Part shown: piece after piece, positions 26,825 through 35,160 of the stretch
Layout: every line of letters begins with the position of its first letter
Position numbering within the stretch: position 1 is the stretch's first letter
DNA from: Bradyrhizobium sp. MOS003
GTDB taxonomy: Bacteria > Pseudomonadota > Alphaproteobacteria > Rhizobiales > Xanthobacteraceae
Assembly (NCBI RefSeq): GCF_003020125.1
Contig: NZ_PYFW01000008.1
Span: 1-64,000, forward strand
Direction of reading: 5' to 3'
DNA: 64,000 nt
Translations under genes and position numbers: made by a program
Notes under the pieces: model-generated
The model's database searches: none
Told to the model about the DNA's origin: nothing
What the model saw: only the letters and a program-made list of their open reading frames with translations

Positions 26825-28102
26825 TCAGGCCGGTTCGCGGGTCAGGATCAGCGAGGCGTTCTGGCCGCCGAAGCCGAACGAGTTCGACATCACCGCGGTG
26901 ACGCGGGCATCGCGCGCCTTGTTGCCGACGACGTTGAACAGGATCGTCGGATCCGGCGTCTCGTAATTGATCGTCGGCGGGATGCGCTGATGCTCGAGCG
27001 TGAGCAGCGAGAAGATTGCTTCCACGGCGCCGGCGGCAGAGATGGTGTGGCCGACCATCGACTTGTTGGACGTCACCGGAATCTTCTGCGCGAGCTCGCC
27101 GAACACGGCCGATGTCGTGTTGAATTCCATTTTGTCGTTCTCGGGCGTCGCGGTGCCGTGCGCGTTGATGTGGTCGATCTGGTCCGGCGTCATGCCGGCA
27201 TCGGCCAGCGTCTTGTTCATGCAGCCGATGATCGGCTTGCCGTCGGGCGACGAGCGGGTGCGATGGAAGGAATCGGTGAGCTCGCCGCAGCCGGCGATCA
27301 CGCCGAGGATTTTTGCGCCGCGCGCGGTGGCGGCTTCGTAGCTTTCCAGCACGAGCGCGCCGGCGCCTTCGGCCATGACGAAGCCGTCGCGGTTCTTGGA
27401 GAAGGGGCGGGAGGCCGCCTGCGGCGGATCGTTCTGGGTCGACAGCGCCGAGAGCAGCGAGAAGCGCACGAGGGCTTCCGGATTCACGGTGCCGTCGGTC
27501 GCCACGCACAGCGCAGCGTCGGTCTCGCCGCGGCGGATCGCCTCGACGCCGAGCTGGATCGAGGTCGCGCCCGAGGCGCACGCCGTCGACAGCGAGATGG
27601 GCGAGCCCTTGGTGCCGAAGGTCTCGGCGAGATAAGCGGCCACCGAGCCGAACATGAAGCGGTGATGATAGGCGCTGTACTTGCCGCCGCCGGAGATGCG
27701 CAGCAAATCGTCATAGGTGAAATCCGGCGCGCCGACGGCGCGGCCGAGTTCGCGGCGTTGCGGCCATTCGACTTCGACCGGCGCGACCGCGAGGAAGAGG
27801 GGGCCTGGGAAATCGGCCTTGGCGCCGATACCGGCCTGCGCGAGCGCTTCCTCCGTCACGAGCTCGGCCATCCGCTCGGACAGGCCGGTGGAGGAGAACG
27901 GATCGACGCTGACGAAATCGACAGTGCCTGCCATCGTGGTCTTCAGGCCGTCGACCGGAAAACGCGTGATGGTGCGGATGCCGGATTCACCGGCGACGAG
28001 CTTGGCCCAATTGTCGGCCTTGCCGGCACCGAGCGAGGTCATGATGCCCATGCCGGTGACGACGACGACGGGACGCTCGAGTTTGTCGCGTGGTGCAGTC
28101 AT
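26825..28102 (-). CDS. fabF1XL: Beta-ketoacyl-ACP synthase, catalytically complete (FabF1XL-like)
   Basis: A 425-residue FabF/KAS II homologue. It keeps the full catalytic set: Cys in STACASGATS at about 175, His in HGTATPEND at about 314, and His in MVGHTISAAGA at about 352. In this operon it is expected to elongate acyl chains on AcpXL to C26-C30. The following gene on the minus strand is lpxXL and the preceding one is a second KAS without the cysteine. The start is the ATG at 28102; spacing to the upstream KAS is 18 bases. Confidence 0.9.
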   Translation of the reverse strand: MTAPRDKLERPVVVVTGMGIMTSLGAGKADNWAKLVAGESGIRTITRFPVDGLKTTMAGTVDFVSVDPFSSTGLSERMAELVTEEALAQAGIGAKADFPGPLFLAVAPVEVEWPQRRELGRAVGAPDFTYDDLLRISGGGKYSAYHHRFMFGSVAAYLAETFGTKGSPISLSTACASGATSIQLGVEAIRRGETDAALCVATDGTVNPEALVRFSLLSALSTQNDPPQAASRPFSKNRDGFVMAEGAGALVLESYEAATARGAKILGVIAGCGELTDSFHRTRSSPDGKPIIGCMNKTLADAGMTPDQIDHINAHGTATPENDKMEFNTTSAVFGELAQKIPVTSNKSMVGHTISAAGAVEAIFSLLTLEHQRIPPTINYETPDPTILFNVVGNKARDARVTAVMSNSFGFGGQNASLILTREPA

Positions 28103-28120
28103 GTCGATCCCCCGGGTGAG

Positions 28121-29326
28121 CTAGCCAACTGCCTCGACCAGCGCCATGCCTTCGCCGCGCCAGTGTCCGGCTCCGACCACCACAATCTGGGTGGGCGCTC
28201 CCTGCATTTCAATCTCGGTGCCCGTCGAATCGTTCGGCGGGAATAGCGCGCCGCGCGAGATCGACAGCGCGGCGAGCGCGATGCCAAGCGGGAATTGCGT
28301 CTCCATGGTGTGGCCGAACATCGTGCCGGTCGAGCGCACCGGGAAGTCGGCATGGCCCTTCAGGAAATCATGCTCTTCGCTCGTCGCAGGTTCTGCACCG
28401 GTCGCGCCCGAGATGATCGCGCCCTTGCCTTCGCGCCGGGGCAGTTTGGCCCACAGCTGCTCCAGCGTCGCGGCCATGTCGCCGGGCTGCTTGCGCCGGG
28501 CGAGGTCGGCGACGACGCTCGTCAATCTGGCGAACGGTTTTGCGCCACGCGCTTGCGCATGCGCCTTCGATTCCAGCACCAGGAAGGCGCCGGCAGACCC
28601 CAGCGCGAAGCCGGCGTGATCCTTGCGCGCCCAGACGGGAGCGAATTTGTCCTTGAGGTTGAAATCGCCGAATTCGTAGAGGACGAGCAGGTCCTTGCGC
28701 TCGCCATTGTGCGAGCCGCCGACCAGCGCGATGTCGCTCTCGCCCGAGGCGATGCGCGCAAGCGCGATGCGGGCGGCATCGGCGCCAGCGACCTCTTCGC
28801 CCATGAAGGTGCGCGAGGTGCCGCCGAGTCCGTGCACGATAGCGATGTTGCCGGCGAGCAGGTTGGAGAGCTGCGCCAGGAACAGCGTCGGCCTGAGATC
28901 GCTCATCAGCCGCTCGTTGAGGAAGCCGGGTGCGTTCGCGCCCTTGGCCTCGGCCGTCAAGACGCCGGTGTCGACGTTGAGATCGCGCTCGCCGCCGCCG
29001 GCGGCCACCACCATGTCGATCTTCGACAGGATGTCCTTGTTGCCCTTGATCCCGGCGGAATCGAGCGCAAGGCCGGCGGCGTAGGTGCCGATGCGCTGCC
29101 AGGCTTCCATCTGGCGCTGGTCGCCCTTCTTCGGGATCTGGCTGTCGAAGCTGACGGGCATCAAGGGATGCACGATGTAGGGCGCAAAGCGCTCCTCGTC
29201 GACATTGATGCGCTTCTCGGAAAGCGCGGCCCAGTTGGCGTCCAGGCCCTCGCCAAGCGAGGTCGCGAGTCCAATGCCGGTGATCCAGACTTCGGTCTGG
29301 CCGGGCTTCGAAGCAGTGTCAGTCAT
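28121..29326 (-). CDS. fabF2XL: Beta-ketoacyl-ACP synthase homologue lacking the active Cys (FabF2XL-like)
   Basis: A 401-residue thiolase-fold protein related to KAS II. The usual catalytic Cys segment is replaced (GGTSRTFMGEEVAGADAAR in the equivalent region) and the HGT histidine motif is absent. One GH near FGHTMETQFP remains. This is the pattern of a chain-length-factor-like partner, so it may pair with the complete KAS encoded next to it. Its stop lies 18 bases before that gene, and its start overlaps the fabZ stop by four bases. The role is inferred from the operon. Confidence 0.85.
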   Translation of the reverse strand: MTDTASKPGQTEVWITGIGLATSLGEGLDANWAALSEKRINVDEERFAPYIVHPLMPVSFDSQIPKKGDQRQMEAWQRIGTYAAGLALDSAGIKGNKDILSKIDMVVAAGGGERDLNVDTGVLTAEAKGANAPGFLNERLMSDLRPTLFLAQLSNLLAGNIAIVHGLGGTSRTFMGEEVAGADAARIALARIASGESDIALVGGSHNGERKDLLVLYEFGDFNLKDKFAPVWARKDHAGFALGSAGAFLVLESKAHAQARGAKPFARLTSVVADLARRKQPGDMAATLEQLWAKLPRREGKGAIISGATGAEPATSEEHDFLKGHADFPVRSTGTMFGHTMETQFPLGIALAALSISRGALFPPNDSTGTEIEMQGAPTQIVVVGAGHWRGEGMALVEAVG

Positions 29327-29793
29327 GGCGATACGGCCTGTTGCGGAAAGCCGACGCGCTCGGCGACTTTCGCCATGTAGCCGCGCATATCCGCATTGGG
29401 GAAGGGGATCAGCGTGAAGGTCAGCGAGGAATTGGCGCGCAGCTTGCCACCGACCCTGATCTTGGCTTCGGTCATGGCATAGCCCGAGCCCTCATGGGCC
29501 ACGCTCGCCTCGAGCGTCATCAGCTCGCCCGGAAAAACCGAGCCGCGGACCTTGGCTTCCTTGACGGCCGCGAGAATCGGCATGCGCTCGAATTTCAACA
29601 CGCCGAGCAGGAGAAAGCCCGAGGCCTGCGCCATCGATTCGATCAGGAGCACGCCGGGCATCAAGGGGTAACCCGGGAAGTGCCCCTCGAAGACGGTGCT
29701 CTCCTGGGGGACCTGGGCTTCGACGACGATCGTCTTCTCGTCGACTTTGAGGTCGACGATCCGATCGATCATGTGGAAGTATTCGAGTTGCAT
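29323..29793 (-). CDS. fabZXL: 3-hydroxyacyl-ACP dehydratase (FabZXL)
   Basis: A 156-residue hot-dog-fold dehydratase. The catalytic pair is His38 in EGHFPGYPLMPG and Glu52 in LLIESMAQASG. It would dehydrate hydroxyacyl-AcpXL during each round of VLCFA elongation. The ATG at 29793 is eight bases after AAGGG and ten bases past the acpXL stop. A longer frame reading back into acpXL was not used. Confidence 0.9.
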   Translation of the reverse strand: MQLEYFHMIDRIVDLKVDEKTIVVEAQVPQESTVFEGHFPGYPLMPGVLLIESMAQASGFLLLGVLKFERMPILAAVKEAKVRGSVFPGELMTLEASVAHEGSGYAMTEAKIRVGGKLRANSSLTFTLIPFPNADMRGYMAKVAERVGFPQQAVSP

Positions 29794-29803
29794 GACCGCG
29801 CCC

Positions 29804-30094
29804 TTAGGCGCTCGCGCCCTTGGCCGCAACCAGTTCGTCGATGCGGGCGCACAGATTCTTCAGCACGAAATACTGCTCGGTGGTCGCCTTGCCGTCGTTG
29901 ACCTCCTGGGTCCACTTTTCCAGCGGCAGCTTGATGCCGAATTGCTTGTCGATCGCAAACGCGATGTCCAGGAAATCAAGGCTGTCGATGCCGAGATCGT
30001 CGATGGCATGACTATCCGGCGTGATCGTGTCGCGCGGGATGTCGCAGGTTTCAGCGATGATCGTGGCGACCTGATCGAATGTGGAAGACATCAC
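29804..30094 (-). CDS. acpXL: Acyl carrier protein AcpXL
   Basis: A 96-residue specialised acyl carrier protein. The phosphopantetheine attachment serine is S38 in GIDSLDFLD. The LPLEKWTQEVNDG stretch, with its extended C-terminal helix, is longer than in housekeeping AcpP (about 78 residues) and typical of AcpXL, which carries C26-C30 hydroxy chains for lipid A. It is the first gene of the five-gene minus-strand operon. An AAAGG site precedes the ATG. Confidence 0.93.
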   Translation of the reverse strand: MMSSTFDQVATIIAETCDIPRDTITPDSHAIDDLGIDSLDFLDIAFAIDKQFGIKLPLEKWTQEVNDGKATTEQYFVLKNLCARIDELVAAKGASA

Positions 30095-30314
30095 TAAGCC
30101 TTTGATATATTGCGGATATTTATCAGATTGTCCAGAGTGGCACGGTGGGTGGGCATCGCGCCCCTGATGACGCCCTCAACCCCCCTCTGGCCGGGTCGAA
30201 AGCCCGTATATCGGAGCGAAGCCCTGAGTTCAATGGAGCCGGGCGGGCGGCGAGACAGGGCTGGGGATGCTCCGCTGGTGTCCCTTACCCGCCGGGGCCG
30301 GCGGCCAGGCGGGC

Positions 30315-30656
30315 CTAGATATGCGGCGTCGTGATCTTGGCGCAGTCGCGACGGCCCATCAGCACGCAATCCTGAGTCCGGCGCAGGTCGGCGATGCTGA
30401 CCGCGAGCCAAATTCCGATTGCAGTCAGCGCGATGGTAAAGGCCAGCGCCGCGATGTTGGCGAGCATGCGATGGCGGAAATCGTCCGGCTCGGCGCGGGG
30501 TTGCTCGTAGCGGGACAGGTCGAGCGGTTCGGGCGTGACGTGCAACGGCTGCACGGTACCGCTACCGCGGCGGGCCGTTGGGGACGGCGAGGTGCGCGGC
30601 CTGAACTGGAGCACCCGGTGCTCGTCGTCAGAGCTTATGGGCCGCTGGGTCGTCAT
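30315..30656 (-). CDS. Small single-pass membrane protein, unknown
   Basis: A 113-residue protein. The first 60 residues are polar and proline-rich (SPSPTARRGSG, then PEPLDLSRYEQPRAEPDD). One hydrophobic helix follows at about 66-90 (NIAALAFTIALTAIGIWLAV), then a short tail with two cysteines (TQDCVLMGRRDCAK). I do not recognise a family. It stands alone between acpXL and the ParB-like gene. Confidence 0.55.
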   Translation of the reverse strand: MTTQRPISSDDEHRVLQFRPRTSPSPTARRGSGTVQPLHVTPEPLDLSRYEQPRAEPDDFRHRMLANIAALAFTIALTAIGIWLAVSIADLRRTQDCVLMGRRDCAKITTPHI

Positions 30657-30969
30657 GGGGCGGGGATCACTCCAAAGCAGCGATTTTAGATAGCATACGT
30701 GACGAACACGTCGCAGGAAATCTTCTCAATACCCGCGTGCATTCGTGCGCTTGCACTATTTTTGCAGGGACCGGTGTGGAGCGATTGCCGGAACCGGCCC
30801 TCATGCCGAAACCGGCACGAGGGTTGCGTTGCAACAACAACCAAGGTTGCGCCGCTTACATCGGCTTGTGATCTCGGTGTCCTCGCGAACACGTTTTGCC
30901 GCCGCATGGCCCATGCCATAGTCGGGGAACCTGTACCGTCAGTTGCAGCCGTCCGAAGGGCCTTCGACC
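30657..30969. other. Non-coding gap with palindromic sequence
   Basis: A 313-base stretch between a minus-strand and a plus-strand gene, so it should hold divergent promoters, but no confident -35/-10 pair is visible. It contains imperfect palindromes around 30788-30816 (GGAACCGG and ACCGGCA segments) and 30825-30860 (GTTGCGTTGCAAC, then CAACCAAGGTTG). No gene is supported. Confidence 0.45.
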
Positions 30970-31599
30970 ATGACCACGACCAACGCGCGCGAGCCGAGAG
31001 TGCATCCGGTCCCGATCCTGTCGCTCCGGCCGACGCAGATGACGGTCGGCATGCGCGAGGTCAAGGAGAAGCGCAAGCGCTGGCGCGAGCACGACAAGAA
31101 GAAGCAGGCCGATCTGCTCGGCAAGCACATGATCCCTGTCGTCTACGGCCCAGACGCGCGGTACTACGTGATCGACCATCATCATCTCGGCCGCGCGCTA
31201 CACGACGAAGGAGTCAAGGAGGTGCTGGTGACCATCGTCGGCGACCTCCGCATGGTCGAGCGCGAGGCGTTCTGGGGCGTGATGGACAACAAGCGTTGGG
31301 TCTATCCTTACGACGCCAAGGGCGAACGGCGACGGTTCCGCGACCTGCCGAAATCGGTCGCCGATCTCAAGGACGATCCGTTCCGCAGCCTTGCCGGCGA
31401 ATTGCGCCGCCTGGGCGGCTTCGCCAAGGATACCACGCCGTTCTCCGAATTCCTGTGGGCCGACTTCCTGCGCCGAAAGGTTTCGCGCAAGGTTGTGGAG
31501 GCCGATTTCGACAAGGCGCTCGAGAAGGCGATGTCCGCGGCCAAGAGCAAGGATGCGATCTATCTGCCCGGCTGGTGCGGTCCGGAAGACGATGACTAG
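30970..31599 (+). CDS. ParB-like nuclease-fold protein
   Basis: A 209-residue protein with a ParB/sulfiredoxin-like N-terminal fold. The opening VHPVPILSLRPTQMTVGMREV, then MIPVVYGPDARYYVIDHHHLGRAL (about 55-79), match the strand, helix and DHHHLGRAL signature of the ParB-like family. It lacks a ParB centromere-binding helix-turn-helix and a parA neighbour, so it is not a partition protein. The C-terminal half (about 110-209) contains GGFAKDTTPFSEFLWADFLRR and is of unknown role. The start is the ATG at 30970. Confidence 0.72.
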   Translation: MTTTNAREPRVHPVPILSLRPTQMTVGMREVKEKRKRWREHDKKKQADLLGKHMIPVVYGPDARYYVIDHHHLGRALHDEGVKEVLVTIVGDLRMVEREAFWGVMDNKRWVYPYDAKGERRRFRDLPKSVADLKDDPFRSLAGELRRLGGFAKDTTPFSEFLWADFLRRKVSRKVVEADFDKALEKAMSAAKSKDAIYLPGWCGPEDDD

Positions 31600-31605
31600 A
31601 GGCCT

Positions 31606-31630
31606 GGGGCATCGCGTGGGGTGATGCCTC
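31606..31630. terminator. Possible bidirectional hairpin terminator
   Basis: GGGGCATC at 31606-31613 pairs with GATGCCTC at 31623-31630 (one G-U pair), with a nine-base loop. It lies between the convergent ParB-like gene and the 51-residue gene. The following bases are only moderately T-rich (TTGTC), so termination is inferred mainly from position. Confidence 0.4.
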
Positions 31631-31633
31631 TTG

Positions 31634-31789
31634 TCAGTCGCGCTGGAAGATCCTGGCGCCGGGATAGGCGCGGCGAGCGTAGGTGACCACCAGCGCGCGA
31701 TCCTGGGTGTCCAGGAAAGGCGTTCGGATCTGGTACGACCCGACGATGAGGTGCCACAGGCCATTGAGCTTCTGGATCACGATCTTCAT
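31634..31789 (-). CDS. 51-residue unknown protein
   Basis: A short protein, basic and aromatic, opening MKIVIQKLNGLWHLIVG and ending GARIFQRD. The ATG at 31789 follows a GAGG about nine bases upstream. A longer frame to 31900 was rejected because the extra residues look random and lack a ribosome site. It faces away from the FixK2-like box at 31967, so it may share that promoter region in the other direction. No family is recognised. Confidence 0.42.
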   Translation of the reverse strand: MKIVIQKLNGLWHLIVGSYQIRTPFLDTQDRALVVTYARRAYPGARIFQRD

Positions 31790-31966
31790 TTGGATAGTCC
31801 TCGATGACTCCACATGCCAGCGAATGCCGCTCGTCGTCGCATTGCCTGGGATTGCAAACGCGGCTGTAACATTCCGATCGCCGCTTGCATTCCGCCGCAA
31901 AACGCGCCGATGATTGTTAGTTGGTTATGGCTTGTGCCCTGATAAGCCGAACCCCATCACAGTCGC

Positions 31967-31980
31967 TTGAGTGACATCAA
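31967..31980 (+). promoter_or_regulatory. FixK2/FNR-type box upstream of the 47-residue gene
   Basis: A perfect TTGA-N6-TCAA palindrome, TTGAGTGACATCAA. This is the site shape known for FixK2 and FNR/CRP-type regulators, which in Bradyrhizobium activate genes at low oxygen. It lies 79 bases before the ATG at 32059, a normal distance for an activated promoter; no strong -10 is visible. Confidence 0.6.
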
Positions 31981-32058
31981 TTTCCGCGCCCATGAAGCCG
32001 TCCTGAAACAGAGCCGTCCCATCTCTATGGGGTAGTCGAGCTCACACAGGAGGCGAAC

Positions 32059-32202
32059 ATGCGCCGTCTGGTTTTCGTAATTGCCTTGCTCGCGGTCGCT
32101 TCGGCGGGAATTTCGGCATCGTTTGCCGCGGTTCATCACGCCAAGTCGCTGACTTTCGCGGAGCGCTTTGCTCCGGCGCTCGAGTTGATGGCGCAGCGCT
32201 AG
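32059..32202 (+). CDS. 47-residue secreted miniprotein
   Basis: A short protein with a strong ribosome site (CAGGAGG, five bases before the ATG). It opens MRRLVFVIALLAVASAGISA, a signal peptide or membrane anchor, then a short polar tail with AKSLTFAERFAPALELMAQR. It sits downstream of a perfect FixK2-type box and just upstream of the P-type ATPase region. The function is unknown; context suggests a low-oxygen response. Confidence 0.55.
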   Translation: MRRLVFVIALLAVASAGISASFAAVHHAKSLTFAERFAPALELMAQR

Positions 32203-32293
32203 CGGCCTGGCGCTCTGCCGCCATCGAGCGATGCAGCGGCTGATCGCTGCGACGTCGACATCACGTCGCACCCGTCGACCGGCCGGATCAGGC

Positions 32294-32307
32294 TTGACCT
32301 GCCGCAA
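32294..32307 (+). promoter_or_regulatory. FixK2-type box upstream of the P-type ATPase operon
   Basis: TTGACCTGCCGCAA fits the FixK2 pattern TTG(A/C)-N6-(T/G)CAA. A TAAAGT hexamer at 32329-32334 could be the -10, which places the box near -41 of a start at about 32341, the class II activator position. It is one base pair away from a perfect palindrome and so weaker than the box at 31967. Confidence 0.45.
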
Positions 32308-32419
32308 GTCCACGTCGTTGCGGTCGGTTAAAGTTCGGCTGCATGATTGCCGAAGCAGCGTTGCGCCCCGATGGCGAGGGCGAGGTCGGCTCCAGGTCAT
32401 GCTGGCCGGAGACACGACC

Positions 32420-32587
32420 ATGAGCCTCATCTTTCGCATCGTCTTTATCGCCGCAGGCGCGCTCACCGCGTTGTTCGTCGCACGCGATGCCCTGAACTTC
32501 ACGATCATCCAGACCTTCGTCGCCGTCTTGCTCGTGACAGTCGTCGTGGGCGCTGGAAGTCTCTGGAGCATGCGGCGGAAGACGTGA
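32420..32587 (+). CDS. 55-residue membrane miniprotein
   Basis: Two hydrophobic helices, MSLIFRIVFIAAGALTALFV and the TIIQTFVAVLLVTVVVGAG segment, end in a basic tail (WSMRRKT). GGAG lies nine bases before the ATG at 32420. The stop codon overlaps the GTG start of the P-type ATPase (GTGA), so the two are translationally coupled. It could be an accessory membrane subunit of the pump; that is inference. Confidence 0.6.
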   Translation: MSLIFRIVFIAAGALTALFVARDALNFTIIQTFVAVLLVTVVVGAGSLWSMRRKT

Positions 32588-35160
32588 GCAACGCAGAACG
32601 CGGCAGTCCGGCCGGGCTCAGCGAAACAGAGGCCCGGCTGCGGCTGCAACAGGACGGTTACAACGAACTGCCTCGGCCCGAACGGCGCACGCCGCTGCGT
32701 ATCGTGCTCGAGGTGTTGCGAGAGCCGATGCTCGCGCTCCTTCTGTGCGGCGGGCTGATCTACCTGCTGCTCGGCGACCTCCGCGAGGCCCTGCTGCTTG
32801 CGGCATTCGGCGCGATCTCCGTCGTGATCACGATCGTGCAGGAAGCCCGCACCGAGCGCGTGCTGGAGGCGTTGCGGGAGCTGACCAGTCCGCGAGCGCT
32901 CGTGGTCAGGGACGGCGAGCGCCGGCGCATCGCGGGCCGGGACGTCGTCCGCGGCGATCTCCTCATGCTGGCTGAGGGCGATCGGATCCCGGCAGATGCA
33001 GTCCTCGTCAGCGCGCGTGATCTGGCGGTCGACGAGTCCCTGCTGACCGGAGAATCGGTTCCGGTTCGCAAGCAGGCCATCAAAACGCCGCTCGCCAAAG
33101 CATCCTCGACTGAAAAGGCCGTTTTGGCTGAACATCGCCCGGGCGGCGATGACCTGCCGTTCGTGTATTCGGGCTCGCTGGTCGTGCGAGGCGAGGGCCT
33201 CGCCGAGGTCGATGCCACCGGCCCTCGTAGCGAGATCGGAAAGATAGGACTGTCGCTGCACAGCCTGCAACAGGAGCCGCCGCGGCTGCAGCAGCAGACC
33301 GCACGGCTCGTGCGGCTTTGCTTTCTCGGCGGCGCGGCGATCAGCCTCGCTGCCGTCCTGCTTTATGGAACGTTGCGCGGAGATTGGCTGCAGGCGCTGC
33401 TCGGAGGCATCGCGATCGGCATGTCCATGCTGCCTGAGGAGTTTGCCGTCGTCCTCACGGTGTTCATGGCCATGGGCGCCTGGCGGATCTCGAGGGCGCG
33501 GGTGCTGACGCGGCGCGCGGCCGCGATCGAGGTGCTGGGCTCCGCAACCGTGCTGTGCACCGACAAGACCGGCACGCTGACGCAGAACCGGATGTCGGTC
33601 GCGGAACTGAGGCTGCCCGACGGGGCGAGCGTGCATCTGGCGTCGTCGCAGGCGGCGCCCGTGGGAGCAGAATTTTTCGAGCTGGCGCGTTGCAGTGCTC
33701 TGGCGAGTTCGGCCCAACCGTTCGATCCGATGGAGAAGGCCCTGCACGCGTTTGCGCAGGCGAGCCTGCCGGAGGATGATGAAATCCCGGGTGCTCGGAT
33801 CTTGATCCGCAGCTACGGCCTTCGCCCGGAACTGCTGGCGATGACCCAGGTTTGGCAATCGTCCGAGGCGGTGTTCGCCTCGGCCAAAGGCGCTCCCGAA
33901 GCGATTGCGCGCCTCTGCAAGCTGGATGCGGCGGATCAGGACGCGATGCGGGACGCGGTCGCGGTGATGGCGAAGGATGGTCTTCGCGTGCTGGGCGTCG
34001 CCGCTGCGACCTGCGACGGCGAGGCCCTGCCGAGCTCGCAGGAAGGCTTTTCGTTTCGCTTCCTCGGTCTGGTCGGGTTGGCCGATCCGCTTCGTCCGCA
34101 CGTCTCCGAGGCGGTCGCCGAATGCCGTTCGGCCGGCATCCGCGTCGTCATGATCACAGGCGATTATCCGGCGACCGCTTTGGCGATCGCCGGGCAGGCC
34201 GGGCTCGACGTCAACCAGGTCGCGACCGGCGAGCAGATCAAGCTCGCGGACGAGAACGGGCTGGAGGCACTCGTCAGGAACGTGAACGTGTTCGCGCGGG
34301 TCCTGCCGGAGCAGAAACTTCGGATCGTTCAGGCCATGAAGCGCAACGGCGAGATCGTCGCGATGACCGGCGACGGCGTCAACGATGCGCCGTCGCTGAA
34401 GGCGGCCCATATCGGGATCGCGATGGGCGGCCGCGGCACCGATGTCGCCCGGGAGGCCTCCTCGATCGTCCTGCTCGACGACGATTTCGGCTCCATCGTT
34501 GCATCCATCCGCCTGGGGCGCCGGATCTACGACAATCTGCGCAAGGCCATGGCCTTCATTTTCGCCGTCCACGTGCCGATCGCGGGACTTGCCCTGCTGC
34601 CGCTGGTTTTCGGGCTGCCTCTGGTTCTCGGCCCCGTTCACATCGCGTTTCTGGAGCTGATCATCGACCCCGTCTGCTCGCTCGTATTTGAAGCCGAGCG
34701 GGAGGAGCACGATGTCATGAGCCGCCCGCCGCGGCGCGCTGATGCTGAGCTGTTCTCGTGGGCCTTGGTCGGCTGGAGCGTCCTGCAGGGCGTTGTTGCA
34801 TTTGTGTTGATCGCTGCGATCTTCCTCGTCGCGCTTCGTTGGGGCGTGCCGCCCGAAGAGGCGCGTACGCTGGCTTTCATCGCGCTCGTCGCCTGCATCG
34901 TCGCGCTGGTGCTGGCCAACCGGTCCTTCAGCCCGTCCTTCCTGTCTGCCTTCTTCCGTCCGAATCCGGCATTGCTCTGGATATTCCTGTCGATCGCTCT
35001 CGTTCTTGCCGCGGCCCTGTTCTGGCCGCCTGCGTCCAGTCTCTTCCGGTTCGGTCCCCTGCACCTGGACGATCTGATGGTCACCCTCGGCGCGGGATTG
35101 CTGGTGCTCACGGTGCTCGAACTGCTGAAGCCGATATGGGCACGGCGGTTGCGATTCTAG
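32584..35160 (+). CDS. Cation-translocating P-type ATPase, type II-like
   Basis: An 858-residue P-type ATPase. Actuator TGES is at about 155, the phosphorylated aspartate is D327 in CTDKTGTLTQN, and the hinge MTGDGVNDAPSLKAA is near 595. It lacks N-terminal metal-binding CxxC domains, so it is not a heavy-metal type I pump. The helix 4 motif is PEEF (near 283), resembling calcium- or related cation-transporting type II pumps with a PEE variant; the ion is undetermined. The start is GTG at 32584, overlapping the stop of the 55-residue gene. A FixK2-type box lies upstream. Confidence 0.9.
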   Translation: MSNAERGSPAGLSETEARLRLQQDGYNELPRPERRTPLRIVLEVLREPMLALLLCGGLIYLLLGDLREALLLAAFGAISVVITIVQEARTERVLEALRELTSPRALVVRDGERRRIAGRDVVRGDLLMLAEGDRIPADAVLVSARDLAVDESLLTGESVPVRKQAIKTPLAKASSTEKAVLAEHRPGGDDLPFVYSGSLVVRGEGLAEVDATGPRSEIGKIGLSLHSLQQEPPRLQQQTARLVRLCFLGGAAISLAAVLLYGTLRGDWLQALLGGIAIGMSMLPEEFAVVLTVFMAMGAWRISRARVLTRRAAAIEVLGSATVLCTDKTGTLTQNRMSVAELRLPDGASVHLASSQAAPVGAEFFELARCSALASSAQPFDPMEKALHAFAQASLPEDDEIPGARILIRSYGLRPELLAMTQVWQSSEAVFASAKGAPEAIARLCKLDAADQDAMRDAVAVMAKDGLRVLGVAAATCDGEALPSSQEGFSFRFLGLVGLADPLRPHVSEAVAECRSAGIRVVMITGDYPATALAIAGQAGLDVNQVATGEQIKLADENGLEALVRNVNVFARVLPEQKLRIVQAMKRNGEIVAMTGDGVNDAPSLKAAHIGIAMGGRGTDVAREASSIVLLDDDFGSIVASIRLGRRIYDNLRKAMAFIFAVHVPIAGLALLPLVFGLPLVLGPVHIAFLELIIDPVCSLVFEAEREEHDVMSRPPRRADAELFSWALVGWSVLQGVVAFVLIAAIFLVALRWGVPPEEARTLAFIALVACIVALVLANRSFSPSFLSAFFRPNPALLWIFLSIALVLAAALFWPPASSLFRFGPLHLDDLMVTLGAGLLVLTVLELLKPIWARRLRF

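Noticed and set aside
26817..27581. An extended N-terminus of lpxXL reaching into the KAS gene
   Set aside because: The added residues are out-of-frame KAS sequence. The ATG at 26816 gives the family length and start.
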